Below are positions 1-6,888 of a DNA stretch of 42,651 bases, one piece after another. Origin of the DNA: a virus; the IMG/VR virus record IMGVR_UViG_3300009537_000045, positions 1-42,651 of that record. One strand, written 5' to 3'. The position numbers were made by a program, and so were the translations under genes. The number at the start of each line of letters is the position of its first letter. The first letter of the stretch is position 1. The notes under the pieces were generated by a model. That model searched no databases and had not been told where the DNA came from. It worked only from the letters and a program-made list of their open reading frames with translations.

Positions 1-114
1 ATCGCCAACTTCTTGCCTTCAAAATATCGGGCGGTGTATCAGTATTTTTACATAGGCTATGAGTACGGGTTTGTGTCTAACAACTACCGATTAGGCATCA
101 AGATGGAGTTTTGA
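1..114 (+). CDS. C-terminal part of a small hypothetical protein, cut by the window edge
   Basis: Frame 1 is open from the first base to a TGA at 112-114, giving 37 residues rich in tyrosine and phenylalanine and ending in KMEF. No domain is recognised. The frame matches that of the truncated ORF at 42568-42651, so if the contig is circular the two pieces form one protein of 65 residues. The next gene starts 11 bases downstream behind a strong Shine-Dalgarno, which suggests an operon. Confidence 0.5.
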   Translation: MANFLPSKYRAVYQYFYIGYEYGFVSNNYRLGIKMEF

Positions 115-125
115 TAGGAGGTCTC

Positions 126-272
126 ATGTACATACTCAATCTCAAAACCAAAGTAGCGCACTCGTCAAGACCTTACGAGTCGTGTAATACAGACCAGATC
201 GAGAAACGAAAGAAGGCTATGGGAATTCCTAAAGGTTTCAAAAGATGTAAACGATGTCTACGGATCAACTGA
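126..272 (+). CDS. small Cys-containing phage protein (48 aa)
   Basis: The ATG at 126 is preceded by GGAGGT with good spacing. The product begins MYILNLKTKV, carries RPYESCNTDQI, and ends in a basic segment with a CxxC pair (KRCKRCLRIN). This short ESCNTD-type protein recalls small uncharacterised phage proteins, and the CxxC could be half of a metal site. Its function is unknown. It lies 11 bases after the preceding stop. Confidence 0.6.
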   Translation: MYILNLKTKVAHSSRPYESCNTDQIEKRKKAMGIPKGFKRCKRCLRIN

Positions 273-533
273 TTCCAACGCACCGGAGGCACTAGGCCAT
301 GATCGACATGTACCGCTTAAATCTACCGAGGCTAAGCCCGGTCCGCATTCTCCTGGTGTTGATGTTTGTCCTGGTGATTGCGGTCCCGTATTTACTGGCG
401 ATGACGTGTGATTTTCTGGCCCACAGCTTGAGAGGGCTAAAGCGAGGATTGCGATGACGCTGACATTCAGTTCCGTGAGCATCAAAGCCAAGCTCAGTAT
501 TTTGTACTGGTGTTTTCGTTGGCTATTCTCCAA
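258..533 (-). CDS. possible Rz1-like small lipoprotein (doubtful, overlaps rightward gene)
   Basis: A 91-residue frame from a TTG, or 74 residues from an internal ATG. It has a hydrophobic stretch ending in a lipobox-like LSSC, followed by a Pro/Ser/Thr/Gly-rich tail, as in outer-membrane spanins. It lies downstream of the lysis cluster on the same strand, where an o-spanin could be expected. Against it, no start has a convincing Shine-Dalgarno, and the Pro/Ser-rich part is exactly opposite a hydrophobic rightward ORF, which tends to create such a shadow. Confidence 0.25.
   Translation of the reverse strand: MENSQRKHQYKILSLALMLTELNVSVIAILALALSSCGPENHTSSPVNTGPQSPGQTSTPGECGPGLASVDLSGTCRSWPSASGALESVDP
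299..457 (+). CDS. small single-pass membrane protein (52 aa)
   Basis: A GGAGG lies 9 bases before the ATG at 299. Residues 15-37 form one strong hydrophobic segment (RILLVLMFVLVIAVPYLLA), followed by a basic tail (LRGLKRGLR), so a single transmembrane helix is likely. It sits in series with the two small rightward genes before it. A leftward lipoprotein-like ORF (258-533) overlaps it on the other strand, and only one of the two is likely to be real. The Shine-Dalgarno favours this one. Confidence 0.5.
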   Translation: MIDMYRLNLPRLSPVRILLVLMFVLVIAVPYLLAMTCDFLAHSLRGLKRGLR

Positions 534-583
534 AACCGCAAAGCTAGTTATACCAGATGAAATGGTGTCGGTAGAGCGATCTT

Positions 584-838
584 TTATCGCTTCACCCCAT
601 CCACGACCAGATCAGGACATTTCACGGGCTGAGGACATGCCGGAATCTTGAGCTTCGAGAAGTCCACGTTAACGATAGGGGCGGGACAGGAAAGGGCTAT
701 TTTTGAGGGTTCTGGCTGTACAGGAACCTGCGTGGGAGCAGATCGCATCTTTTCCGCACCAACCCCTAGGCCAGTGCCAAAAGCTACGTATACAGCGGCT
801 TGGGCGATTTTAGACCAGGGTAAATTTCGGAGGTTCAT
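584..838 (-). CDS. small membrane-anchored, proline-rich protein (84 aa), possibly lysis-related
   Basis: It begins MNLRNLPWSKIAQ and has one hydrophobic segment at about residues 12-28. The rest is a proline-rich, presumably periplasmic domain with three cysteines (ALSCP, IPACP, VKCP). It follows the lysis genes on the same strand. There is no clear Shine-Dalgarno. The start codon lies in CATATG, which also holds the start of the rightward gene at 839. A spanin-like role is possible but there is no coiled coil, so function is left open. Confidence 0.45.
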   Translation of the reverse strand: MNLRNLPWSKIAQAAVYVAFGTGLGVGAEKMRSAPTQVPVQPEPSKIALSCPAPIVNVDFSKLKIPACPQPVKCPDLVVDGVKR

Positions 839-1168
839 ATGCTTGAAATCTCTGTTTCCAAAGCAGAAGAACTTGCAGGATGTCGTTTGGACCGCCGCAG
901 AAAATATGCAACAACAAACGATGGTAATCCATGCGAAATTTCAGGTTCATTTTTGTTTATGATGGCAAAATGGTCAGGATTTTGCACTGGATGCACAGAA
1001 TTCGGAGACTACGGAACAATGTATGGACCTTTTGGATGTCGTGAATGCGGCTACACCGGACGCCGGCGATATGCCAACTGGGTTCCAGTAGAGACATTTG
1101 GTTGTCATCTGTCATCCCCTGCTTGGGATCGAACCTTAAACGTTGCGGGTTCTTTCCAGCATTCCTGA
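839..1168 (+). CDS. cysteine-rich phage protein, putative zinc-binding (109 aa)
   Basis: GGAGG lies 7 bases before the ATG. The N-terminus (SVSKAEELAGCRLDRRRKYATT) is followed by a cluster FCTGCTEF...FGCRECGYTGRRR at about residues 48-76. The two CxxC pairs and the GYTGRR ending resemble a small zinc-ribbon/treble-clef fold seen in uncharacterised phage proteins. The last 64 bases converge on and overlap the leftward gene ending at 1105. The tail after WVPVET looks less constrained. Function unknown. Confidence 0.6.
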   Translation: MLEISVSKAEELAGCRLDRRRKYATTNDGNPCEISGSFLFMMAKWSGFCTGCTEFGDYGTMYGPFGCRECGYTGRRRYANWVPVETFGCHLSSPAWDRTLNVAGSFQHS

Positions 1169-1362
1169 TACCAGCAAATGATACCGGCGGTAATAACCAT
1201 GCCGAAAAACAGATGCTTTGATTTGTCGTTGTCTTTCACGGTTACGGTTTCCGTCCGTGTCTCCACTCGGACCTCGGGAGGCGGCTGCTTAGGAGGTGGC
1301 TTATGGTAGCCAGTCGCAAAAGCGAGAGAGGGGAGAAGCAGTAGGATTGATAAGTATTTCAT
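1105..1362 (-). CDS. small exported or membrane protein of the lysis cluster (85 aa)
   Basis: The ATG at 1362 overlaps the stop of the holin-like gene (ATGA), so a longer in-frame start further upstream was not used. Residues 1-16 (MKYLSILLLLPSLAFA) form a signal peptide. A Pro-rich linker and a charged TETVTVKDNDK segment follow, then a second hydrophobic stretch (LFFGMVITAGIICWY). Its place after muramidase and holin-like genes suggests an envelope role in lysis, but no family is recognised. Confidence 0.6.
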   Translation of the reverse strand: MKYLSILLLLPSLAFATGYHKPPPKQPPPEVRVETRTETVTVKDNDKSKHLFFGMVITAGIICWYQECWKEPATFKVRSQAGDDR

Positions 1363-1862
1363 TCCTTTTTCCCTAAGAGAAGGTTTTTCGCTGCCGATCC
1401 GGCAGATGAGCCAAAGTAGTACGTCATAATAGTTGCTTGTGCTGCCGTCAGGACTCCTAAAAGACCAATCAAAATATCCTTCATATCTACCGGCATTCCG
1501 TATTGCCAAACTGCCCAGAGCGATCCAAAGTAGCCGGCTGTATACAGATAAGCCAGCCTTTTTACCGTCGGGTCTTGAGTCTGGACTTCACGCTGTCGCG
1601 CACTTGAGCGATCCTCTTGAGCAATCTTTTCAAGATTGACCCCAGCGTCGACCATTTGCTTTTTGAAAGCATTATCGGCTTCCTTGATTTTCAGTAAAGC
1701 TTCAGGGTTATTGATAGCCTGTAGGAGTTCTTCATCTGTTCCGTCAGGCTTTCCTAATACAGCCGCTGAAACAGCTTTTACGGCCATGCCTGCCAGTGGG
1801 CCACCGAGAGCTGTTGCTATCGTTGGGGCTATGGCACCGATGATATTTTTCCAGTCGCTCAT
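1359..1862 (-). CDS. putative holin, GTA_holin_3TM family (167 aa)
   Basis: It begins MSDWKNIIGAIAPTIATALGGPLAGMAVKAVSAAVLGK. This AIAPTIATALGGPLAG segment is typical of the GTA-type 3TM holin-like family. Hydrophobic segments lie near residues 6-36 and then at about 107-125 and 133-153, with a charged helical linker between (NPEALLKIKEADNAFKKQM). I chose the ATG at 1862, which overlaps the previous stop and has GAGGT upstream, over a GTG one codon earlier. The family is known to sit by phage and GTA endolysins, and the role here is to permeabilise the inner membrane. Confidence 0.8.
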   Translation of the reverse strand: MSDWKNIIGAIAPTIATALGGPLAGMAVKAVSAAVLGKPDGTDEELLQAINNPEALLKIKEADNAFKKQMVDAGVNLEKIAQEDRSSARQREVQTQDPTVKRLAYLYTAGYFGSLWAVWQYGMPVDMKDILIGLLGVLTAAQATIMTYYFGSSAGSAAKNLLLGKKE

Positions 1863-2128
1863 CACTTACCTCGCTTGTTCAATTCATTAAGCTGCCGCTT
1901 ATACCTGTTCAAAAACGCTTGCTCTTCAGCGGAAAGTTTCTTTTTTATTTCCAACGCAAAAATCTTGTCTTCCAGATCCAGTCGTTTTTTGTCATCGGTA
2001 TACTGTTTGAAGTCGGCTACGTGTAAGTAACGGCTGTCAAAGGATAATGCGGTTCCAACAAATGTAACCAACAAGGCTATCGACACCATGATGGTTTTCA
2101 TTGTGTTGGATATGGTTGCGATGTTCAT
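1862..2128 (-). CDS. membrane-anchored coiled-coil protein, i-spanin-like (88 aa)
   Basis: The ATG at 2128 overlaps the muramidase stop (ATGA), with AGAGGG just upstream. One transmembrane segment lies at about residues 10-28 (MKTIMVSIALLVTFVG). A highly charged helical region follows (DDKKRLDLEDKIFALEIKKKLSAEEQAFLNRYKRQL). This N-terminal anchor plus coiled coil is the architecture of Rz-type inner-membrane spanins. No sequence family was identified with certainty, so i-spanin is an inference from architecture and position between endolysin and holin-like gene. Confidence 0.65.
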   Translation of the reverse strand: MNIATISNTMKTIMVSIALLVTFVGTALSFDSRYLHVADFKQYTDDKKRLDLEDKIFALEIKKKLSAEEQAFLNRYKRQLNELNKRGK

Positions 2129-2661
2129 AATACCCTCTGAAACCATCCGAAGATGAAATCCTCCGACGACTCTCGCTTATCCGCTATTTCGAGGTATCGC
2201 GCTCCCTGGAGGACGTTTAGAATCTTAAAAAGCACATGCTCTCCCTGATGCCCACGGAATTTCAAAAAATTATTCAACACGGATATTGTCATGGGGCCAA
2301 TAATCCCATCCACTTCAATATCCGTAAAGTCCTTCCCTCCGCGATTCAAGGCGTTAAGGGCTCTTTGCAAGAATTTACCGGCTACCGAAATGCCCATGTT
2401 GTAACCAGTATCGAATAATTCCTCAGCAACAACAGGAGAAAGATTGTCTATCGGGGTTAGATTAAGCGCATCCCAGTATTGCGAACGGGCAATCGACTGA
2501 GCATCTACTAGTTCAAGGTCTTTCATGTTGCCGCTAAAGCCGTTAGCTCTAGCGACTCTCTCGGTGATTCCGTATTTCGTCTTCCCACCAGGATCGCTGG
2601 GGTTATCCGAATAAACCCCTTCATGTCCAAGAGTTCGCTTGAAAGCGGATGCGAAGCTCAT
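2125..2661 (-). CDS. endolysin, glycoside hydrolase 108 N-acetylmuramidase (178 aa)
   Basis: Residues 1-90 match the GH108 domain. The catalytic glutamate is E14 in GHEGVYSDNPSDPGGKTKYG, the family's EGGY-type motif. The C-terminal half has VDGIIGPMTISVLN, typical of the peptidoglycan-binding domain usually joined to GH108. The 178-residue length is normal. There is no signal peptide, so export through a holin is expected. The start overlaps the upstream stop (ATGA), and downstream come the TM/coiled-coil and holin-like genes. It cleaves the glycan backbone of peptidoglycan to release progeny. Confidence 0.93.
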   Translation of the reverse strand: MSFASAFKRTLGHEGVYSDNPSDPGGKTKYGITERVARANGFSGNMKDLELVDAQSIARSQYWDALNLTPIDNLSPVVAEELFDTGYNMGISVAGKFLQRALNALNRGGKDFTDIEVDGIIGPMTISVLNNFLKFRGHQGEHVLFKILNVLQGARYLEIADKRESSEDFIFGWFQRVL

Positions 2662-2927
2662 TCCCTATTCCTGAAATAAAAGTGAATGCCCCCGTTGGTT
2701 TCGTGCTCTCGTAGGTTTTCGCGTATTTCTTTTTGACCGACCATCAAGACTTTTATCTGTTCGGTCTTAACGGCGTTGTCTATTTGCAAAACGATGTACC
2801 CGCCTCCGGCTCCAGCGATCAATGAACCTACAATCATGCCTGTTATTTGGAGAGCGAACCGGCTCCAATTTTCTTTAGCGGTAAGCATGACACTAGGCAC
2901 TAAATCAATAAGACTTTGTGGGTCCAC
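2658..2927 (-). CDS. small membrane protein upstream of endolysin, possible holin/antiholin (89 aa)
   Basis: GTG start with GAGG 8 bases upstream; the ATG two bases earlier is in another frame. There is one long hydrophobic segment at about residues 26-48 (ITGMIVGSLIAGAGGGYIVLQI), then a charged tail (EIRENLREHETNGGIHFYFRNRE). It overlaps the endolysin start by four bases, so they are co-translated. Position suggests a lysis-timing membrane protein, but the single helix does not identify a family. Confidence 0.6.
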   Translation of the reverse strand: MDPQSLIDLVPSVMLTAKENWSRFALQITGMIVGSLIAGAGGGYIVLQIDNAVKTEQIKVLMVGQKEIRENLREHETNGGIHFYFRNRE

Positions 2928-2967
2928 ATGATATTCCTCATAGCTCCTCCTTGAAGTTTGTGATCAT

Positions 2968-3813
2968 TTAATACCACCATGTTATTTCATATTCGATAAA
3001 TCCTTGAAGGATTACCGTCCCCGTCGTCGGCATGTCCGACGCTCCTATAGTCGCGATGTTTTGCCCCGAACCGCTGGCTTTTAGGAGAAAATACGTCTGT
3101 GAAGTCACGGGGACAATACTAACACTTGTGTAATTTGCCTTGGTAATGCCTTGAAAAATCAAGTTACCGGAGAAAAGCTGTGTGCCGGTACTACCGGTAA
3201 GCGGAGATAGAATTTGAAGATTCCCACTAGCCGTTGTGTGCGTGAAAGTCGATGTTTGAATTAGAAAACTCACCAACGCGCGTTTTCCGTAACGCAGGTA
3301 TTTACCGCTTTGGGTTGTATAAGCGACTGATAAATCACCGGCTGTTGAAAAAGTTATTGTCGGGGTCCAAGCTTTCCACGGTTTCCAGCCAACCAGAGAA
3401 TCGCCTAAAAATTCATTCGTGGTATTGGCTATTTCTTTTAAAGTGATAACCCGGTCACGAATGATCGGAAGTTTGCGAGGTAACGTCGGGGATGGCGACG
3501 CCCCGGCTTGTGGGGTTCCTGAGTCTTCATTCGACTCATCCGATTCCGATTCATCGTCTTCGGCGGTAGCCACGTAGTAGTACGTGGTACTGTTGCTTAA
3601 ACCGGTATGCTGATAGGGGCTGGTTACACCGGTAATCAACGTCCCGTTTAACTTCGTAACGGTTGCCGATGTTTTCCAGTAAAGATTGTAGCCAGTAGCT
3701 CCTGCTACCGCGCTAAATGTTATCGTGTTTTGTTCATCACCTGCCGCTACGTCCGTGATCGTCGGTGTTCCTAGTCCGTCCGATTGAACTGCACCTACAT
3801 CTACAGCACTCAT
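2968..3813 (-). CDS. tail fibre-type protein: FnIII-like domain plus receptor-binding-like C-terminal domain (281 aa)
   Basis: Residues about 15-105 look like a fibronectin type III module (VAGATGYNLYWK...SNSTTYYYVATAED). A linker (PSPTLPRKLPIIRDRV) leads to a C-terminal domain from about residue 145 (WTPTITFSTAGDLSVAYTTQSGKYLRYG). That last domain is closely similar to the C-terminus of the protein at 5803-6879. Domains with this W-P-I-F...G-x-Y pattern are common at the ends of phage fibres. It starts immediately after the lipoprotein gene's stop (TGAATG). Confidence 0.7.
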   Translation of the reverse strand: MSAVDVGAVQSDGLGTPTITDVAAGDEQNTITFSAVAGATGYNLYWKTSATVTKLNGTLITGVTSPYQHTGLSNSTTYYYVATAEDDESESDESNEDSGTPQAGASPSPTLPRKLPIIRDRVITLKEIANTTNEFLGDSLVGWKPWKAWTPTITFSTAGDLSVAYTTQSGKYLRYGKRALVSFLIQTSTFTHTTASGNLQILSPLTGSTGTQLFSGNLIFQGITKANYTSVSIVPVTSQTYFLLKASGSGQNIATIGASDMPTTGTVILQGFIEYEITWWY

Positions 3814-5679
3814 TCATAAACCCGGCGTGAACGTAGAGCAAAGCTCATCGTCGATGCCTATCCCCGTGCGGTTACCACAGGTTGCAGGGCAATAACCCAA
3901 TTCAATGGTCTTCGGTGTCTCGGTCAACGTGGCGTTAAGCGTTTGCGTGGCCTTGGCGAGGCGCGCGTAAGGGATGAATCGCTGTACCGGGGTTGTTAGA
4001 AGATTCGTATAGAACGAGTACACCGTGCGATACGCGATCCACTTTACCGTTCCATCGGTTGTCACGGAATTCCCGCGATAGTTAAAAGTTGGTACTGATC
4101 CTGCGCTGGTTCCAGCCTGTACGGCGACGTAAAGAACGCAATCAGTGTCGGTCGCGGAAGTGCAAGACGACGGATCGACATTAAGCCGCATTTTGTCGCC
4201 GAGACTATAAGCGGTCGAATTGGCTCTTGTCTTAAGCGTGTAATTGCCTAAATCATTATCCGGCGACTCGGTTGTTAATTCAGTGGTCGCAAAGAAGGCG
4301 TTGTAATCTATCTGTGTTCCAGTCCCCGCCGTGCCTCCATGGGTATCCGAATCGATAACCGTATTGCATCGAATGTCTGCGTTTGCGTCTTCGCCTAAAC
4401 CTAGCCAACCGTTATCCGATCGAATATCGATGAATGTGTTTAAGTATAGTTCCGTCGTGTTACAGGTACCGGCGTTGCAATAGAAAAACCAACCCGTCCC
4501 GGCATAACCACCCACCGATCTGAAGTCTCGGTGTTTGTAGAAAATATTTCCGATGACAGAAACGTTGTCACTTCCATCGGCGTTGTTAAATTCAAGTCCA
4601 TTTCCTTCGCCATCAAAACTAATGTTGTTTTGTACCAAGATATAGTCAGCCGTATTCGCCCCGCCACCGACGCTTATCAAGCCGCCGGTTGCGCCACCAC
4701 CATCACAACAAACAGTAGTGTCTGAAGTCCGCCCTCCCCAAAAACGGTTGTGGATTACGCGATACGGCTTACCGGCTGCGCCATTGGCTTTCGTTGACCA
4801 TCCTGCGGATTCGCCTTTTGAACAATTTCCCGACGTGTCAGGAGTCCCCGAACAATTAGTGTAGAAAGCAGTTGTGAAATAACCGTCGTTGTTTTCAACG
4901 ACAATATCTTCATGGTTGTTAGAGGTTTGATGCGTGTAGTAATTGATTGAACAATCGTATATTTCATTATTGACGATGTAGATTCGGTTACCGGCGAATT
5001 GCAGTGCAATCGACGAACTACCGGCGGCGGTTCCGCAATTACGGATGACGGAGTTTTGGAACCAAATATCGGACGGGAACCCACCGATTAAATCCGTAAT
5101 CAAAACAGCCTGACTCGTGCCAGACGGAACAGTAAAATTTTCAATCAGGATGTTGTTAAAGATATCGAACGTCGAACCGGCATTGACGTAAATTCTTTGC
5201 GTTCCGTTGGACGCATTCATCGTCAACTTATCGACGATCCAATAGTCCCTCGTGTCGGTTTCCAACCCTATAATTCTGGCTCGATTGGCATCTGTGGTGT
5301 TTACGGGGTCAGTGCAAACCGCCCCACCCGTCGTTACGCAACGCAGTATTTTTCGAGTACCGGCAGTACCCGAACTCGCTAGGGTCAAAATACCGCGCGC
5401 CGAATGGTTACCTGCTTCAATACAAATGACCGTATTCGTCCAGGTAATCGCCGACCAATCATTAGTCGGGCTCGTGGACGTGGTTATAGTCTGATCGCAG
5501 GCCGCTGCTGTCAGCGGAGCTATATCGACGTTACAGTTTGCCCCTCCTGATTTGCATTCATAAAGAGCCGTATAGCCGTTTAGATCGGCGGCATGGACAG
5601 ACGTGAATACGGGAATCCCAGAATTCTGCGATCCGCAAGCGATGACAAAGAGCGCGATGATGCTTATGTATTTTTTCAC
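3814..5679 (-). CDS. secreted lipoprotein with parallel beta-helix (pectate-lyase-like) fold (621 aa)
   Basis: A GTG start opens a lipoprotein signal peptide, MKKYISIIALFVIAC, with lipobox VIAC at residues 12-15. Residues about 130-480 are full of right-handed beta-helix turns: repeated N/D-rich steps such as IYIVNNEIYDCSINYY, EDIVVENNDGYF, DYILVQNNISFDG and NVSVIGNIFYKH. This fold is typical of polysaccharide lyases, hydrolases and phage depolymerases. A lipoprotein signal is unusual for a virion spike, so it may act on, or be displayed from, the infected cell. It lies between two genes sharing a fibre C-terminal domain. Catalytic residues could not be assigned. Confidence 0.7.
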   Translation of the reverse strand: MKKYISIIALFVIACGSQNSGIPVFTSVHAADLNGYTALYECKSGGANCNVDIAPLTAAACDQTITTSTSPTNDWSAITWTNTVICIEAGNHSARGILTLASSGTAGTRKILRCVTTGGAVCTDPVNTTDANRARIIGLETDTRDYWIVDKLTMNASNGTQRIYVNAGSTFDIFNNILIENFTVPSGTSQAVLITDLIGGFPSDIWFQNSVIRNCGTAAGSSSIALQFAGNRIYIVNNEIYDCSINYYTHQTSNNHEDIVVENNDGYFTTAFYTNCSGTPDTSGNCSKGESAGWSTKANGAAGKPYRVIHNRFWGGRTSDTTVCCDGGGATGGLISVGGGANTADYILVQNNISFDGEGNGLEFNNADGSDNVSVIGNIFYKHRDFRSVGGYAGTGWFFYCNAGTCNTTELYLNTFIDIRSDNGWLGLGEDANADIRCNTVIDSDTHGGTAGTGTQIDYNAFFATTELTTESPDNDLGNYTLKTRANSTAYSLGDKMRLNVDPSSCTSATDTDCVLYVAVQAGTSAGSVPTFNYRGNSVTTDGTVKWIAYRTVYSFYTNLLTTPVQRFIPYARLAKATQTLNATLTETPKTIELGYCPATCGNRTGIGIDDELCSTFTPGL

Positions 5680-5802
5680 TAAGCAATCCGATGAGCTACC
5701 AGAAAGGAGCCCTTTTTAGCGATAGTCGGCGTTCCGCTAGTGTAGTGGTCCATTTGTTCATGTGGATAACTTGCCGGTTTATGCGGCTCTACGGGCCACC
5801 AT
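5680..5802. other. short non-coding gap between fibre gene and lipoprotein gene
   Basis: About 120 bases without a well-supported gene. Leftward frames give only a 24-residue ORF from an internal ATG ending just before the lipoprotein start, and a 7-codon ORF. Neither has a good Shine-Dalgarno. It may be the join left by insertion of the lipoprotein gene. Confidence 0.4.
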
Positions 5803-6879
5803 TTACACGGAAAACGCAAGCGTGCCAAGTAAATTAATCGTGCCACCAGTCGGCATATCACTAGTCGTAATTGCAGATATTGCTTGCCCGGAACCAGAAG
5901 CGTAAAAATTAAAGTATGTTTGCGAACTGACGGTATATATAGAAACTTGAGTGTAGCTTGCTTTCGTAATACCTCTCCACGTCAAAGCACCAGGAACCCC
6001 ACCACCCATTACAGGCGTGAAAGACAGCCCGGTTAAACGCAGATTTCCGCTCGCAGTTGTATGAGTAAATGTTGTAGTCGAAATTAAAAATTCTATTAAA
6101 ACCATTCGACCAATCTTTGTATAGTTCCCAGATTGAACACTATAAGCAACCGACAAATCTCCAGCCGTGTCGAAAGTAATCACTGGGGTCCATGTGCCTT
6201 CCTCATAATCATCTAATGTATTTGCATCGGCCGATGCCGATTGTGTTGCCGGGAAAGCAACACCGGATGCCACGTCAATAGTTGCCCCGGTAATTGTCGG
6301 GCTAGTGATCGTCGGTGTACCAGCGAGCGTATAGGTTCCGGTTGCGCTGCCGCTCAGAACAGGGGCGGTGAGGGTTTTATTCGTCAGCGTTTCCGTGTTA
6401 TCGAGGGTAACAAAGGTAATCGCCCGAAAACCAGTGGCGGCGGCGATAACAAAAACATCGATCGTCGATAGAATCCCGAGTGTGATGTCGGCGGCACTAC
6501 CGTTGATCGTATCTCCACCCGTCGCACGGGCAATCGTGATGGTGTTCGAGGCGTCGATATTGATAATTCTGCAATACCATCCCGCCCCAAGTGTTGAGGC
6601 GTCGGTTAAGGTCAAGGTAACGGACGATCCAGAAACTTGTATGATCTGATTGTAATGCGTGGCGCCAAGCGTGGTGTTCGTGGTGATCGCTGTCGGGCCG
6701 ACGTCGAAATGAGTAACGAGTTCGGTGTTGATGAGGTCGGCTAAATCCTTGACGGGATCGGCGAGCTTTGTTTTAACAGTAGAGTATTTTATTTTATTGG
6801 CTTCCGAGACCGTACCGTTGTCATCGGGTGGGGTCGAGTTATAGCCGGAGGTTGAATTGCTGGAGTATTTACTGCCCAT
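5803..6879 (-). CDS. tail fibre/appendage structural protein (358 aa)
   Basis: The start has GAGGG upstream. The N-terminus (SKYSSNSTSGYNSTPPDDNG) is followed by a beta-rich region (TNTTLGATHYNQIIQVSG, VTLDNTETLTNKTLTAP). A Thr/Ile repeat region comes next (TPTITSPTITGATI), and the C-terminal domain starts near residue 230 (GTWTPVITFDTAGDLSVAYSV). ETLTNKTLTAP is a hallmark of phage fibre-type proteins. The C-terminal domain recurs in the protein at 2968-3813. It follows the ejection proteins, where P22-like phages carry tail appendage genes. Confidence 0.75.
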   Translation of the reverse strand: MGSKYSSNSTSGYNSTPPDDNGTVSEANKIKYSTVKTKLADPVKDLADLINTELVTHFDVGPTAITTNTTLGATHYNQIIQVSGSSVTLTLTDASTLGAGWYCRIINIDASNTITIARATGGDTINGSAADITLGILSTIDVFVIAAATGFRAITFVTLDNTETLTNKTLTAPVLSGSATGTYTLAGTPTITSPTITGATIDVASGVAFPATQSASADANTLDDYEEGTWTPVITFDTAGDLSVAYSVQSGNYTKIGRMVLIEFLISTTTFTHTTASGNLRLTGLSFTPVMGGGVPGALTWRGITKASYTQVSIYTVSSQTYFNFYASGSGQAISAITTSDMPTGGTINLLGTLAFSV

Positions 6880-6888
6880 GTAAATCCC

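Noticed and set aside
454-962. Rightward ORFs 454-651 and 648-962
   Set aside because: Composition is not protein-like, the second starts on a TTG without a ribosome site, and they oppose a better leftward ORF at 584-838.
1110-1140. tRNA T-arm on the minus strand (GGTTCGATCC-like)
   Set aside because: The flanking bases do not form a 5-pair T-stem and no acceptor or anticodon arm is found at the right distance.
5679-5861. 60-residue leftward ORF between fibre and lipoprotein genes
   Set aside because: Its first part lies within the fibre gene and the remainder has no convincing start or ribosome site.
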